Positions 25,922-34,211 of a DNA stretch of 41,549 nucleotides are shown in pieces. The notes under the pieces were generated by a model. It did no database searches. It had not been told where the DNA came from and saw nothing but the letters and a program-made list of their open reading frames with translations. The first letter of the stretch is position 1; every line of letters starts with the position of its first letter. The translations under genes were made by a program, and so were the position numbers. This stretch comes from Eggerthellaceae bacterium UBA5808. Its GTDB lineage: Bacteria; Actinomycetota; Coriobacteriia; Coriobacteriales; Eggerthellaceae. The stretch covers positions 1 through 41,549 of the forward strand of contig DIDE01000110.1 in the NCBI GenBank assembly GCA_002417975.1. The letters run 5' to 3'.

Positions 25922-26785
25922 CTAAAGTAAAAGTTTCCTGCTATCTCGCAAATAATCGCCTGGTGTTTCATGCATATAGCGCTTGAACAGGCGCCTAAAA
26001 TAATCGGCGTTGTCATAGCCAACTACACGCGACACTTGATCGATACTCATATCTCGTTTGTTCAACAGCACGATTGCCTTTTCAACGCGCGTCCTGTTTA
26101 GATAATCAATTGCCGTACATCCAATCATATCTTTAAACGTCCGACAAAAATAACCTTGCGACATACATGCAATATCAGCAAGATCTCTGAGAACAATATC
26201 CTGTTCATAGTACTGATCGATGTAATCAAGCACCTTCCCAAAACGGCTCATCTGCTTAGAGAACATCGCTGCATCACGTGGAAGCTGAGCAATAGTATGG
26301 CAGTTCAACAGTTGAGAGATTAATTCATAGCACAATCCCATAAGAGTCAGCTCATATCCCTTATCCTGCTGGCGCAGCGCAGAAATCATACGGTCAAGCA
26401 ATCTCCGAATAGCTGGATCGACCAACCGATGCTCAAAGAGAAGCGTTCCTTCATCTATCGGTCTACCGTAACGGGTATAGATCGCCTGCGGAACAGATGC
26501 ACGCACAACCTCAAGGTTAATCCTGAGCACAAAATAACGCAGCTCATCTGAATCACTTGTGCAGTGATGAACTTCCCCGCGATTCGCAAGGACAATATCA
26601 TCTGGTTGCACAGCAAACTCCGCTTTGCCACAACGAATATGCGCATGCCCGCCGGTAAAGTAAAACAATTGTAGACAGGAATTATGCGCATGCGCACGAA
26701 ATACGGACCCTTTTCGCTGCTTGCAGTGTTCAATGATAGCAATGGGGAAATCAGCATCAGTCAATGAAAGTAAATGCGCATCCAT
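25922..26785 (-). CDS. AraC-family transcriptional regulator with cupin sensor domain
   Basis: 287 residues. The N-terminal AraC-binding (cupin) domain is at about 15-110 (HAHNSCLQLFYFTGG, VQPDDIVLANRGEVHH). The C-terminal double helix-turn-helix is at about 185-285, with LRDLADIACMSQGYFCRTFK as the first HTH and the canonical VGYDNADYFRRLFKRYMHETP as the second. It is divergent from the flavodoxin-like gene at 26917, whose promoter it probably controls. The ligand is unknown; this cupin type often senses a sugar or small aromatic. Confidence 0.92.
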   Translation of the reverse strand: MDAHLLSLTDADFPIAIIEHCKQRKGSVFRAHAHNSCLQLFYFTGGHAHIRCGKAEFAVQPDDIVLANRGEVHHCTSDSDELRYFVLRINLEVVRASVPQAIYTRYGRPIDEGTLLFEHRLVDPAIRRLLDRMISALRQQDKGYELTLMGLCYELISQLLNCHTIAQLPRDAAMFSKQMSRFGKVLDYIDQYYEQDIVLRDLADIACMSQGYFCRTFKDMIGCTAIDYLNRTRVEKAIVLLNKRDMSIDQVSRVVGYDNADYFRRLFKRYMHETPGDYLRDSRKLLL

Positions 26786-26819
26786 GTCTTACCCCTGTCA
26801 AAATCGTACTGGTTTATCA

Positions 26820-26831
26820 CCACTATAGTGG
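26820..26831. promoter_or_regulatory. Palindrome between AraC and flavodoxin-like genes
   Basis: CCACTATAGTGG, perfect 12-bp palindrome 34 nt from the AraC start. Its half-site CACTATA recurs in the inverted repeat at 37505-37526. Confidence 0.35.
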
Positions 26832-26916
26832 CTATTTCACCTTATCGTTTGAAATATAGTTTGTATTACACGAATGAATATATCAATTTTGTACGTTAAA
26901 AGAGAAAGGGATGCAC

Positions 26917-27453
26917 ATGAAATGTCTTATCTTATTTTGGAGCTCGGGAGGCAATACGCAAAAAGTCGCACAGGCAATTGAGAAAACGATCAATGAGCAG
27001 CACATCGAAGTCGATACGCTACGCATCACCGAACATTTAGAAATTAATTTTGACCCCTATGATCTTATCTTTTTTGGATCGCCATCGTATCAGTGGATTC
27101 CTCCAGAAGAAGTACAACACTTTATCAAGCGCACACTTAAACGTGAGCGCCACGGCGTCCGTCCCTTAGGAGCGCCCAAACGACATCGAACGTTTTCTAT
27201 TGCGTTCTGCACCTATTCAGGAGTTCACACCGGAGAGCGCGAAGGATGGACAGCTGGAGCTTATATGGCTCAGTTCCTTGAGCACATGGGATGCTTCGTC
27301 CTCGATCAATGGTATACGCCAGGAAAGTTCCAAGGATGGGAAGAAGGAAGCCTTTACGGCAAGATGGGCGACATCTCACAACGACCGAACGAAGAAGATA
27401 TACGCATAATTAAGATGAAAACGAACGAAGTTCTTGCCGGCCTTGTAGATTAG
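26917..27453 (+). CDS. Flavodoxin-fold protein
   Basis: 178 residues from the ATG at 26917; AGAAAGGG is about 6 nt upstream of this ATG but touches the earlier ATG at 26911. The N-terminus KCLILFWSSGGNTQKVAQAI is the flavodoxin phosphate-binding loop, and LIFFGSPSYQWIPPEEVQHF is the second FMN contact. The C-terminal part (YTPGKFQGWEEGSLYGKMGD) is longer than in plain flavodoxins. Probably an FMN-dependent electron carrier or reductase. It is divergent from, and likely regulated by, the AraC protein. Confidence 0.88.
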   Translation: MKCLILFWSSGGNTQKVAQAIEKTINEQHIEVDTLRITEHLEINFDPYDLIFFGSPSYQWIPPEEVQHFIKRTLKRERHGVRPLGAPKRHRTFSIAFCTYSGVHTGEREGWTAGAYMAQFLEHMGCFVLDQWYTPGKFQGWEEGSLYGKMGDISQRPNEEDIRIIKMKTNEVLAGLVD

Positions 27454-27465
27454 GATCTAATAAAT

Positions 27466-27497
27466 AGAAAAGATATTTATATATAAATATCTTTTCT
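27466..27497. terminator. 32-bp perfect palindrome, bidirectional terminator
   Basis: Half-site AGAAAAGATATTTATA followed by its exact complement, then TT on the plus strand. It ends the flavodoxin-like gene. On the minus strand it also forms the last codons and stop of the truncated RelE gene. Confidence 0.6.
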
Positions 27498-27593
27498 TTG
27501 ACCAGCCGCAATAGCAAGGATAACGCGTCGTATGTCAGGATCCATTTTTGAAAGTTGCTTATCTGCCTTCTTAGAAAACGTAAGAGTCCACAT
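27477..27593 (-). pseudogene. RelE-type toxin with internal deletion (38 codons)
   Basis: Translation gives MWTLTFSKKADKQLSKMD, then PDIRRVILAIAAGQRKDIYI. The first 27 residues match the N-terminus of RelE/ParE-like toxins, and the last nine (AGQRKDIY) match their very C-terminus (usually GHRRDIY). The roughly 45-50 residues in between, with the central strands, are missing, while the frame is kept. The start lies 1 nt after the antitoxin stop. It is probably an inactive toxin remnant; it is too short to fold as RelE. Confidence 0.7.
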
Positions 27594-27594
27594 G

Positions 27595-27819
27595 TTATAA
27601 ATATTTCTTTGCAATTGCAGCAGAAGAAATAGTAGTTGGATCCGACTCGAATTCAACTTTTACTTCTTCCCATGTTTTAAGATCTAACGCATCTTCAATA
27701 CGTTCAAGAGCTGCTGTCCGTATGAATTCCAATGCGGAAATACCAAACGTATGAGCGTAGTCCAAGATAAGTGTTTTCTCTTCGCTTTCAAGCCTAATAG
27801 TCATTGTTGCACTAGACAT
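27595..27819 (-). CDS. RelB-like antitoxin (DUF6290-type ribbon-helix-helix)
   Basis: 74 residues from the ATG at 27819, chosen for GGAAGGAGG just upstream; the longer frame to 27891 has no such site. The N-terminus ATMTIRLESEEKTLILDYAHTF is a ribbon-helix-helix strand and helix. The second helix is SALEFIRTAALERIED, and the tail is acidic. This is the antitoxin of a relBE-type pair whose toxin (27477-27593) is internally deleted. It may survive as an orphan DNA-binding protein. Confidence 0.85.
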   Translation of the reverse strand: MSSATMTIRLESEEKTLILDYAHTFGISALEFIRTAALERIEDALDLKTWEEVKVEFESDPTTISSAAIAKKYL

Positions 27820-27963
27820 ATTTCCTCCTTCCTTTGATCTGTAAGACCTCGTAATACATATATCATAGATCGTAAAGTCAGAAGTATCCAAGTACTAATA
27901 TTTGGAGCAAATATACAATAGGTAATAAAAAGGTTAATCCCAGCTCGCACAACCACTAGAAAC

Positions 27964-28860
27964 CTAGATACCCAACCCTACCGTCATATGAAGCATGTAA
28001 AAAGCAAAGCGGATGATAAACACGCCCAAAAAGATAAGTAAACAAGCAATGACCTGCTTAATAAGAGATCGACGGATATCAACCTTGCGCTGAGCATCGG
28101 CGCCTGTACGTACAGAAAGGACAGCGAGCGTTATACCGGCCGCGGAAAGAAGCCCGCATCCCGCAATTGCCGCAGGATATGAAGGCAGCAAATCCGTCGC
28201 TGCTGCCAAAGAATTTCTCATACCTTCCAGATCAGCATTGACCAAGCACAAGACAATAATGCTCAAAGCCAACGCAAGAGCCGATACACCACATAGGATC
28301 AATTGCATTCTGCGCGTCAAGCAACCTGCGTCGGCAATTTCAAGCGACAGCATCGCTAATACAGGTCCTCCCGTGAAAGCGTTAAGCCATAAGGTAACGG
28401 GCATATAAGGATCGTCCCACGTAATAATGGTCTCAACCGAATAGGCGCGCGAGACCAATTGGATGAACAGCGCGCCCGATACAATAATTGCCACCAGCCA
28501 CACACGCTCGATCACTATATGACGCGTACGTGAAAACGAATAGAGCCAAAACGATCCAGAAAGAGCCAGAAATAAAACCGCTGCACAGACTTCGTTCGAA
28601 AGAGGACTTCTGCCCACACCGGAGAACGCATACAAAGCATTGGACGGACTGCCTAAATGAGTAGCAGATATCACCAGACCAACCATGGTAACGACCAGAG
28701 GAATGCACATACATTGTCGAACGCGCTGAGCCGCACGCTCAGATAGATGCCCGAGCATCGCGGCTAGCGCCATGATCATAAGAGCGATAGCACCAGAAGG
28801 CGCAAGCGTCGTAAATAGTACGAGCGATATTTCACTTGTTGCTGTCGCAAGTCCCAGCAT
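27964..28860 (-). CDS. DmsC-like membrane anchor subunit (second copy)
   Basis: 298 residues, eight or so hydrophobic segments. It keeps the DmsC pattern LVLFTTLAPSGA near the N-terminus and HLGSPSNALYAFSGVGRSPLSNE around residues 67-90, where the quinol-related His resides in the family. It is 189 nt behind the TorD-like gene on the same strand. The first anchor (29904) is clearly related (HLANPLHAMGVF, SSPLSNE). No second catalytic or Fe-S subunit lies nearby, so it either replaces the first anchor or serves an unlinked enzyme. Confidence 0.85.
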   Translation of the reverse strand: MLGLATATSEISLVLFTTLAPSGAIALMIMALAAMLGHLSERAAQRVRQCMCIPLVVTMVGLVISATHLGSPSNALYAFSGVGRSPLSNEVCAAVLFLALSGSFWLYSFSRTRHIVIERVWLVAIIVSGALFIQLVSRAYSVETIITWDDPYMPVTLWLNAFTGGPVLAMLSLEIADAGCLTRRMQLILCGVSALALALSIIVLCLVNADLEGMRNSLAAATDLLPSYPAAIAGCGLLSAAGITLAVLSVRTGADAQRKVDIRRSLIKQVIACLLIFLGVFIIRFAFYMLHMTVGLGI

Positions 28861-29049
28861 ACTATGCCCCTCCGACTAGCCTATACGCGCTGTGACATGT
28901 GCAAGTTCAGCACCGTTATATCCATCCGTATAGTGCACAAACTCAACGCCGTTACATCATCCACATATAGAGTACTGTAACGCAATCGCCGTCGCACACC
29001 ATGCACAACAGTTCGTTCCCAAATGCCGCATATTCAACCAGTAACTACG

Positions 29050-29715
29050 TTAGCGATAATAGTGCGGATATTCCATTTTAATACCTAAATGAATTTGCAA
29101 TCCTTCTAGCGTCGAACGAGTAAGGCAAGCTAGCCCACGATAAAATGGAGCGTCGGCGACCAGCTCTAGTTCCTGCAAAAAGTGAGATGACCAAGTAAGC
29201 AAATGATTCTGCAAAAAGTCTGAGACAAGAGATGGCTTGTGCTGAGCTATCCACGAGAGAAGCAACAGCATAAGTCCAATTTGGTCATCGGGAGTTGCGT
29301 CATCCCCCATGCGCTGTATGCCATATTCACGCATCCATTGGCGCAATGCAAGCGTTGATTCCCCAAATACAACCTGTTCTCGATCGGTATAGACCGAGCC
29401 CCATGGTGGAGTCGGCATAGGGTTTGGGCCAACAAACAGACGCCGAAATTCCCAAACAGTCTGCTGGGTTGGAACACCGTCTTCTAAACCTTGCTGCATA
29501 AGATCTATTGATGAGCTAGCGATGCACGCATCAGCAAATGGCCATTCATCGGCGGCTTTCGTTGTGTTTAGCGATGCAATTGCACGATAGACAGATTCAG
29601 TCGACGTATCATGCTCTGGGTCGTTCACGTATAAGGGCCCTAAAATATTACAAGCTAATACAATTTTGTCGCAATCTTCCTGACTAGGACGTTTATTCGT
29701 TGTGGTTGTATCCAT
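29050..29715 (-). CDS. TorD/DmsD-family molybdoenzyme chaperone
   Basis: 221 residues from the ATG at 29715 (GGGGATG about 7 nt upstream). The GTG at 29766 is rejected because it falls inside an inverted repeat. All-helical protein with the family's central motif EFRRLFVGPNPMPTPPWGSVY (compare Y/F-x-x-LF-x-GP-x-x-P-P-x-S). These chaperones bind the twin-arginine leader of the catalytic subunit and hold it until the molybdopterin cofactor is inserted. Sits just downstream of dmsC; the client should be DmsA at 31420. Confidence 0.88.
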   Translation of the reverse strand: MDTTTTNKRPSQEDCDKIVLACNILGPLYVNDPEHDTSTESVYRAIASLNTTKAADEWPFADACIASSSIDLMQQGLEDGVPTQQTVWEFRRLFVGPNPMPTPPWGSVYTDREQVVFGESTLALRQWMREYGIQRMGDDATPDDQIGLMLLLLSWIAQHKPSLVSDFLQNHLLTWSSHFLQELELVADAPFYRGLACLTRSTLEGLQIHLGIKMEYPHYYR

Positions 29716-29742
29716 TTTGTCATCCCCATTCTCAAGCGAAAA

Positions 29743-29768
29743 GAGTGCGCTGTTGTCGTAGCGCACTC
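29743..29768. promoter_or_regulatory. Inverted repeat GAGTGCGC-N10-GCGCACTC upstream of the chaperone gene
   Basis: Perfect 8-bp arms, 28 nt before the chosen start. Related half-sites (GTAATGCGCTC, GTAACGCACTC) lie between dmsA and the LuxR gene at 33889 and 33912, so one regulator may act on both places. Confidence 0.45.
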
Positions 29769-29820
29769 CATCGTTATAGAAGTGTCATCGAGCAGTGATT
29801 GCAACATTCCTGCCATCACT

Positions 29821-29887
29821 GAATCTAGATTCAAAACCAGCTCAATCTAGAATCGTTCGTCAAACCCATCGAGTCATCCAACGAACG
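29821..29887. repeat. Hairpin-forming region after dmsC
   Basis: GATTCTAGATT-type arms at 29821-29831 and 29844-29854 pair with one mismatch. A second pair, CGTTCGT / ACGAACG, spans 29854-29887. No T-tract. Could lower read-through from dmsABC into the chaperone gene. Confidence 0.35.
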
Positions 29888-29903
29888 CATCGACGGCCGA
29901 ATA

Positions 29904-30761
29904 TTACAAACCTATCGAAATCTCTAACGCGTAAAACACTAAACGAGCTAGGAATACAGCTACAATAATTGCAACTACCGCACCTGTCGCAACAGGCACC
30001 TTTGTCTCTTTGATCAGGGAATAGGCACCAATCATCGCACCTGCAATAAAGATAACAAGAAACCCAGCAAAATATCCAGCTACCGCTGTAGTCATCTGCG
30101 CACCATTAGTCGCTGCAGTAACAATACCTGCGGCTGTCACAAATTGGCAAGACGCCCCACCAATACCTAGCACAGCGCCAACAGCAAGCATAATCAACAA
30201 TGCCTTTTTAACAGATGTCATCTCGTCGCCGTTCATGCTATCCGCGAGCGATAAAATCAACGTTCCAAGGATCGATCCTCCAGCCAACGCAAACCCGATA
30301 ATGCTGATAGGCGCAGCAGGTGTTGCCCACGAAGGAATAGTATCCACGTAATATGCCAATCCAATAAAGCAAGCAAAAATTAAAGCCAAGACAGCCACCA
30401 CGCAAATGAAAGCCTTACGCACCGATCCATCAAGCTTGCCCATCATCGCTAGAATCCAGTACAGAGCAGCAACTACGAGAAAGACAACTCCAACTGCAAT
30501 TTCATTCGAAAGAGGAGATGATCCGAGTCCACCAAATACGCCCATGGCATGCAAAGGATTCGCAAGGTGAAAGAACGAAGCAGCAAAGCCAATAACGAGT
30601 AGGATCAGTGGAATAATAGTCATCTTATCGATCCGTTTGAACTGATCATCAGAATAATCAGCCCTTAAAAAAGCTAGTGCTAATGCAATAAAAGTACCTG
30701 CACCAATAGGCGCTAAGGTAGTAAAGAATGCCAATGGCAGTTCTTGCATTGCCATATCCAT
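29904..30761 (-). CDS. dmsC: DmsC-type membrane anchor subunit
   Basis: 285 residues, eight hydrophobic segments. Conserved blocks: LPLAFFTTLAPIGAG at the N-terminus, then FHLANPLHAMGVFGGLGSSPLSNE (residues 64-87). It anchors the DmsAB-like pair to the outer face of the membrane and takes electrons from menaquinol. Only 2 nt separate it from dmsB, so they are cotranscribed. It may begin at Met3 or Met5, but the first ATG is acceptable. Confidence 0.9.
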   Translation of the reverse strand: MDMAMQELPLAFFTTLAPIGAGTFIALALAFLRADYSDDQFKRIDKMTIIPLILLVIGFAASFFHLANPLHAMGVFGGLGSSPLSNEIAVGVVFLVVAALYWILAMMGKLDGSVRKAFICVVAVLALIFACFIGLAYYVDTIPSWATPAAPISIIGFALAGGSILGTLILSLADSMNGDEMTSVKKALLIMLAVGAVLGIGGASCQFVTAAGIVTAATNGAQMTTAVAGYFAGFLVIFIAGAMIGAYSLIKETKVPVATGAVVAIIVAVFLARLVFYALEISIGL

Positions 30762-30763
30762 AG

Positions 30764-31393
30764 TTATTGCACCTCCAAAGGATTAGCGACGATTCCATCA
30801 ATCGTGCCAGCCGGCTTGGCGTCGGCGCTTGGTTTAATTAGTAGGTTCGGCGACGTATACTTCGCCTCGGGAAGTGGCGCAATATCAGCCATTTGCGCAT
30901 CAGGATACTTTTTCATAAGGTCCTCGCGCGTACCAAAAGCAAGCGCACGAGCCGGACATGCTTCTACACATACTGGATCTTCACCAGCAAGAACACGATC
31001 TTTGCATCCGTCGCATTTAACCGAATGACCCTTTTCGCGATCAACCTTGGGTGCATTATAAGGACATGCCATATGACAATATCCACAACCAATGCACTTG
31101 TTGGTATCAACCGATACTAATCCCGTATCCGGATCTTTATGCATAGCACCCGTAGGACAAACTTTTGTGCAAGCAGGATCGGTGCAATGATTACATGCGA
31201 CCGAAACGGAATAGTTCACACAGGAAGTAGTAAAGCAGCCTGCATTATCACGAACCGTTTCGCCCTGTTCGTATTCGTATACACGACGATAGGTTGTTCC
31301 AACTTGTAAGTCGTTATAATCTCGGCAAGCGAATTCGCACGTTTTACAACCCGTGCAGCGCGTGCCATCAAAATAGAATGCATATTGAGTCAT
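30764..31393 (-). CDS. dmsB: DmsB-type iron-sulfur subunit
   Basis: 209 residues. Four ferredoxin-like cysteine groups are visible in order: CTGCKTCEFAC; CNHCTDPACTKVCPTGA; CIGCGYCHMACPYNAP; CDGC with CVEACPARA. That is the full set for four [4Fe-4S] clusters. It passes electrons from the membrane anchor to the molybdenum subunit, and is exported as a complex with DmsA, having no leader of its own. AGAGGAG is upstream of the ATG. It lies between dmsA and dmsC. Confidence 0.95.
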   Translation of the reverse strand: MTQYAFYFDGTRCTGCKTCEFACRDYNDLQVGTTYRRVYEYEQGETVRDNAGCFTTSCVNYSVSVACNHCTDPACTKVCPTGAMHKDPDTGLVSVDTNKCIGCGYCHMACPYNAPKVDREKGHSVKCDGCKDRVLAGEDPVCVEACPARALAFGTREDLMKKYPDAQMADIAPLPEAKYTSPNLLIKPSADAKPAGTIDGIVANPLEVQ

Positions 31394-31419
31394 GTTTCTG
31401 CTCCTCTCTTTCCTGCCGC

Positions 31420-33807
31420 TTATGCTTTGGTTATTTCACAGATATTGGTATGTTGCGGGTTGCCTTTAGCCAATGCCGAAGGTCTCTGCGTAGTCAGCGT
31501 GTTAATACATCCGCCGTAGTCAACGCCATCACCCTTTGAGTTGTTGAACCATGCACCCTGCGAAATTCCAACGACACCAGGAACAATACGAGCAGTGACT
31601 TTAGCGAGAATATCAATCGTGCCAAAATCATTCTTTACACGAACATGATCACCCTGTTTGATTCCACGAGCATCTGCATCAGTTGGATTAATCCAAACTT
31701 CTTGCGGATTAATCTCTTTAAGGATGTCGATAAATCCCCAGCTGGAATGCGTGCGACCACGATAGTGAAATCCGGTAAGCACCAAAGGATATTCATCGGT
31801 AGTGGTTTCAACGCCATACCATTCAGGGATATATTTAGGAATAGGAGCAAGTTCTTCATCGCTCGCTACTTCCCAGCCTTTGGTATATTTCAGCAGCTTC
31901 TCGGAGAAAATTTCGATCTTCCCCGTTGGCGTATCAAGCGCATTCGCAACAGGATCTGCGCGGAACTTATTCATCGCCACTTTTCCTGCATGTTCGCGCG
32001 TATAGATGCCCATTTCCATCAGCTCATCATAGGATGGCAGTTTTGAATCCTTAGCAGCATCTGCGTTATAGAGCTTTTTGATCCACTCTTCCTGGGTGAG
32101 ACCTTCGGTAAAGGTATCTTTGATTCCCAACTTATCAGCAATCAAGGCACACATTTCGTAACCTGTTTTGCGCTCATATTTCACGCTTGTGCAAGGCTGG
32201 CCACCAACAATATAGGCAGTATCGCTGCCAGTATTTACAATGGACACCTGTTCAAAACGGAACATATCAGGCAGCAGAATGTCGCAATATTTCATTGAAT
32301 CGCACAGAACAGTATCAACACCAAGGATGAATTCACATTTGGATTCATCAGCAAGAATCTCATGTGATTTGTTAACATTTCCATGTTGGTTAGTCATGCA
32401 ATTGCCAGCATAGTTGACCATAAACTTAATATCATTGGAAAGCTGATCGACGTTCTTTACACCGTCTTTGAGCTTTGTCATCTGCTTTCCGTGATCAATC
32501 GCATCTGTAAACAAGAAGCACGGAATCGATGCCTTCACAGGATTGGCAGGAGACGGAAGATTCGTCAACGAGATACTATAGCGATCTTCGCGCGTTCCAT
32601 TACTTGTACCAGGCAAACCGATCATGCCGACTAAGCATGGCAGCAGCATAATAGCCCAAGACGTCCATTCGCCATTTGAGCGGCGCTGCGGTCCCCAACC
32701 TTGGTCGACATGCAGTGCCTTTGCAGAAGCAATCTCCTGCGTAAGCGATCTGATTTTATCGGCAGGAATACCGGTAATCTTTGCAGCCCATTCAGGAGTC
32801 TTTTCAGTCTTGTCTGAACTCAATCCCATTACATAATCCGAATAGGACATATTCTTGCCCTTATACGTCTCTGGCATAGACTCTTCGTCAAAACCAACGC
32901 AATACGTATGGAGGAAATCAAGATCGGTCTGATTGTTCTTTATAAGTTCGTGCGCAATACCTGCCACCAATGCTGCATCGGTACCTGGATTAATTGGCAA
33001 CCATTCATCGGAATGGCCCGTCAACGAATCATTAAAGCGCGGATCGATCACATAGATCTTTCCCTTAGTTTTTGCACGCAGCTGTACATAGTCATAATGA
33101 GTCGTCAAACCGCCTTGACGCGTTTCTGTTGGACTCGTGCCGAACATAAGAATCAAATCCGCGTCGTCAGCGGTTTTAAGCGAACTACCACCAGCTTGTT
33201 TGGTGCCATACATATACGGAGTAATGCAGGCAATCTGAGCCGTTGAATAGCTGTTGTAAAAATTGAGATATCCGCCAGCCTGCGCCAACAGACGATTAAA
33301 GCAACGCGCTGTTGTAGCACTTGATCCCGTTGCATAATCAATGTAAACCGCATCGTTACCATACGTATTAATCGTGTACTTGAGCTTATCGGCAATGGTA
33401 TCAATTGCTTCATCCCACGTGATCCGCTCAAACTTTCCTTCGCCGCGCTTTCCAACACGCTTCATAGGGTAGTTGATACGATCCGGCGATTGCAGCCAAC
33501 GACGATATGAGCGACCGCGTAGGCATGCACGTGCTTGCGGCGTGTCTACATCGGCATCTTTGCTGGTGTTGGTATCGACCCAGACTACTTCATCATCTTT
33601 TACGTGAAACTTAAGAAAACAGCGACCAGGACAGTTGATAGCACAATGCCCAAACGTTATCTTCTCTTCAGCTTCTGCATGTGCTTGGGGCACACCTTCA
33701 CCGAAAAGAGATTCCGTAGCCGCTGCAGTTCCTCCGGCAACCGCCAGAGCCCCCAGAGTACCCGTCGTCTTTAAAAATGATCGACGGCTTAGGTTCGTTT
33801 CTGACAT
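31420..33807 (-). CDS. dmsA: DmsA-type molybdopterin oxidoreductase, Tat-exported
   Basis: 795 residues. Twin-arginine leader SRRSFLKT (7-14) with cleavage near QAHA. [4Fe-4S] cysteines are C55, C59, C63 and C95, the last in ARACLRGR. The segment NSYSTAQI aligns by eye with the region that supplies the molybdenum Ser ligand in E. coli DmsA, so a Ser-ligated DMSO-reductase-family enzyme is likely. The molydopterin-binding C-terminal domain is visible (WINPTDADARGIKQGDHVRV). Possible acceptors are DMSO, TMAO or another S/N-oxide; families in this clade vary widely, so the substrate is open. First gene of the respiratory operon, divergent from a membrane-LuxR gene. Confidence 0.93.
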   Translation of the reverse strand: MSETNLSRRSFLKTTGTLGALAVAGGTAAATESLFGEGVPQAHAEAEEKITFGHCAINCPGRCFLKFHVKDDEVVWVDTNTSKDADVDTPQARACLRGRSYRRWLQSPDRINYPMKRVGKRGEGKFERITWDEAIDTIADKLKYTINTYGNDAVYIDYATGSSATTARCFNRLLAQAGGYLNFYNSYSTAQIACITPYMYGTKQAGGSSLKTADDADLILMFGTSPTETRQGGLTTHYDYVQLRAKTKGKIYVIDPRFNDSLTGHSDEWLPINPGTDAALVAGIAHELIKNNQTDLDFLHTYCVGFDEESMPETYKGKNMSYSDYVMGLSSDKTEKTPEWAAKITGIPADKIRSLTQEIASAKALHVDQGWGPQRRSNGEWTSWAIMLLPCLVGMIGLPGTSNGTREDRYSISLTNLPSPANPVKASIPCFLFTDAIDHGKQMTKLKDGVKNVDQLSNDIKFMVNYAGNCMTNQHGNVNKSHEILADESKCEFILGVDTVLCDSMKYCDILLPDMFRFEQVSIVNTGSDTAYIVGGQPCTSVKYERKTGYEMCALIADKLGIKDTFTEGLTQEEWIKKLYNADAAKDSKLPSYDELMEMGIYTREHAGKVAMNKFRADPVANALDTPTGKIEIFSEKLLKYTKGWEVASDEELAPIPKYIPEWYGVETTTDEYPLVLTGFHYRGRTHSSWGFIDILKEINPQEVWINPTDADARGIKQGDHVRVKNDFGTIDILAKVTARIVPGVVGISQGAWFNNSKGDGVDYGGCINTLTTQRPSALAKGNPQHTNICEITKA

Positions 33808-34211
33808 AGCTCCCTCTTCTACTTTTCTCGTCTCATAGCCACTTGCACAATACGTTACTGTTTCTGGCGCAACACGATACCATGCTCAGTAATGCGCTCT
33901 AATGAAATGAGGTAACGCACTCTACAAGATCACGAAACATCCTTCCTCGTGCCCGCTTGCGTTCCGATACGTCTACCGGTGCCTCCCTACATCGAAAGCA
34001 AGCTCAACGGGTCGAGCTCTAAAGCGAATGTATCCCTTTTGATCATTGAGCTTGTCACATAAATCATGCGAATTTTATAAAACGCCTGGTAGAAAGCGAG
34101 CGAATACTACATAAGATGCTGCGAATAATCTGATGGTGCGTCATAATAGTTACAGCACCGGAAGGAGACGTTACGAAGATTACTGGATACATCGCCGCGC
34201 TCAAGCCCAAC
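33808..34211. promoter_or_regulatory. Divergent promoter region, dmsA and LuxR gene
   Basis: About 400 nt without a gene. Holds a direct repeat GTAATGCGCTC (33889-33899) and GTAACGCACTC (33912-33922), 23 bp apart, in the dmsA leader. GGAAGGAG lies at 34160-34167, ahead of the LuxR gene, but is too far from its first normal start codon. Confidence 0.4.

Noticed and set aside
28861..29049. Two similar stretches with CCGTTA and CATCC after the chaperone gene, considered as a CRISPR-like array
   Set aside because: Only two imperfect copies, no regular spacers.
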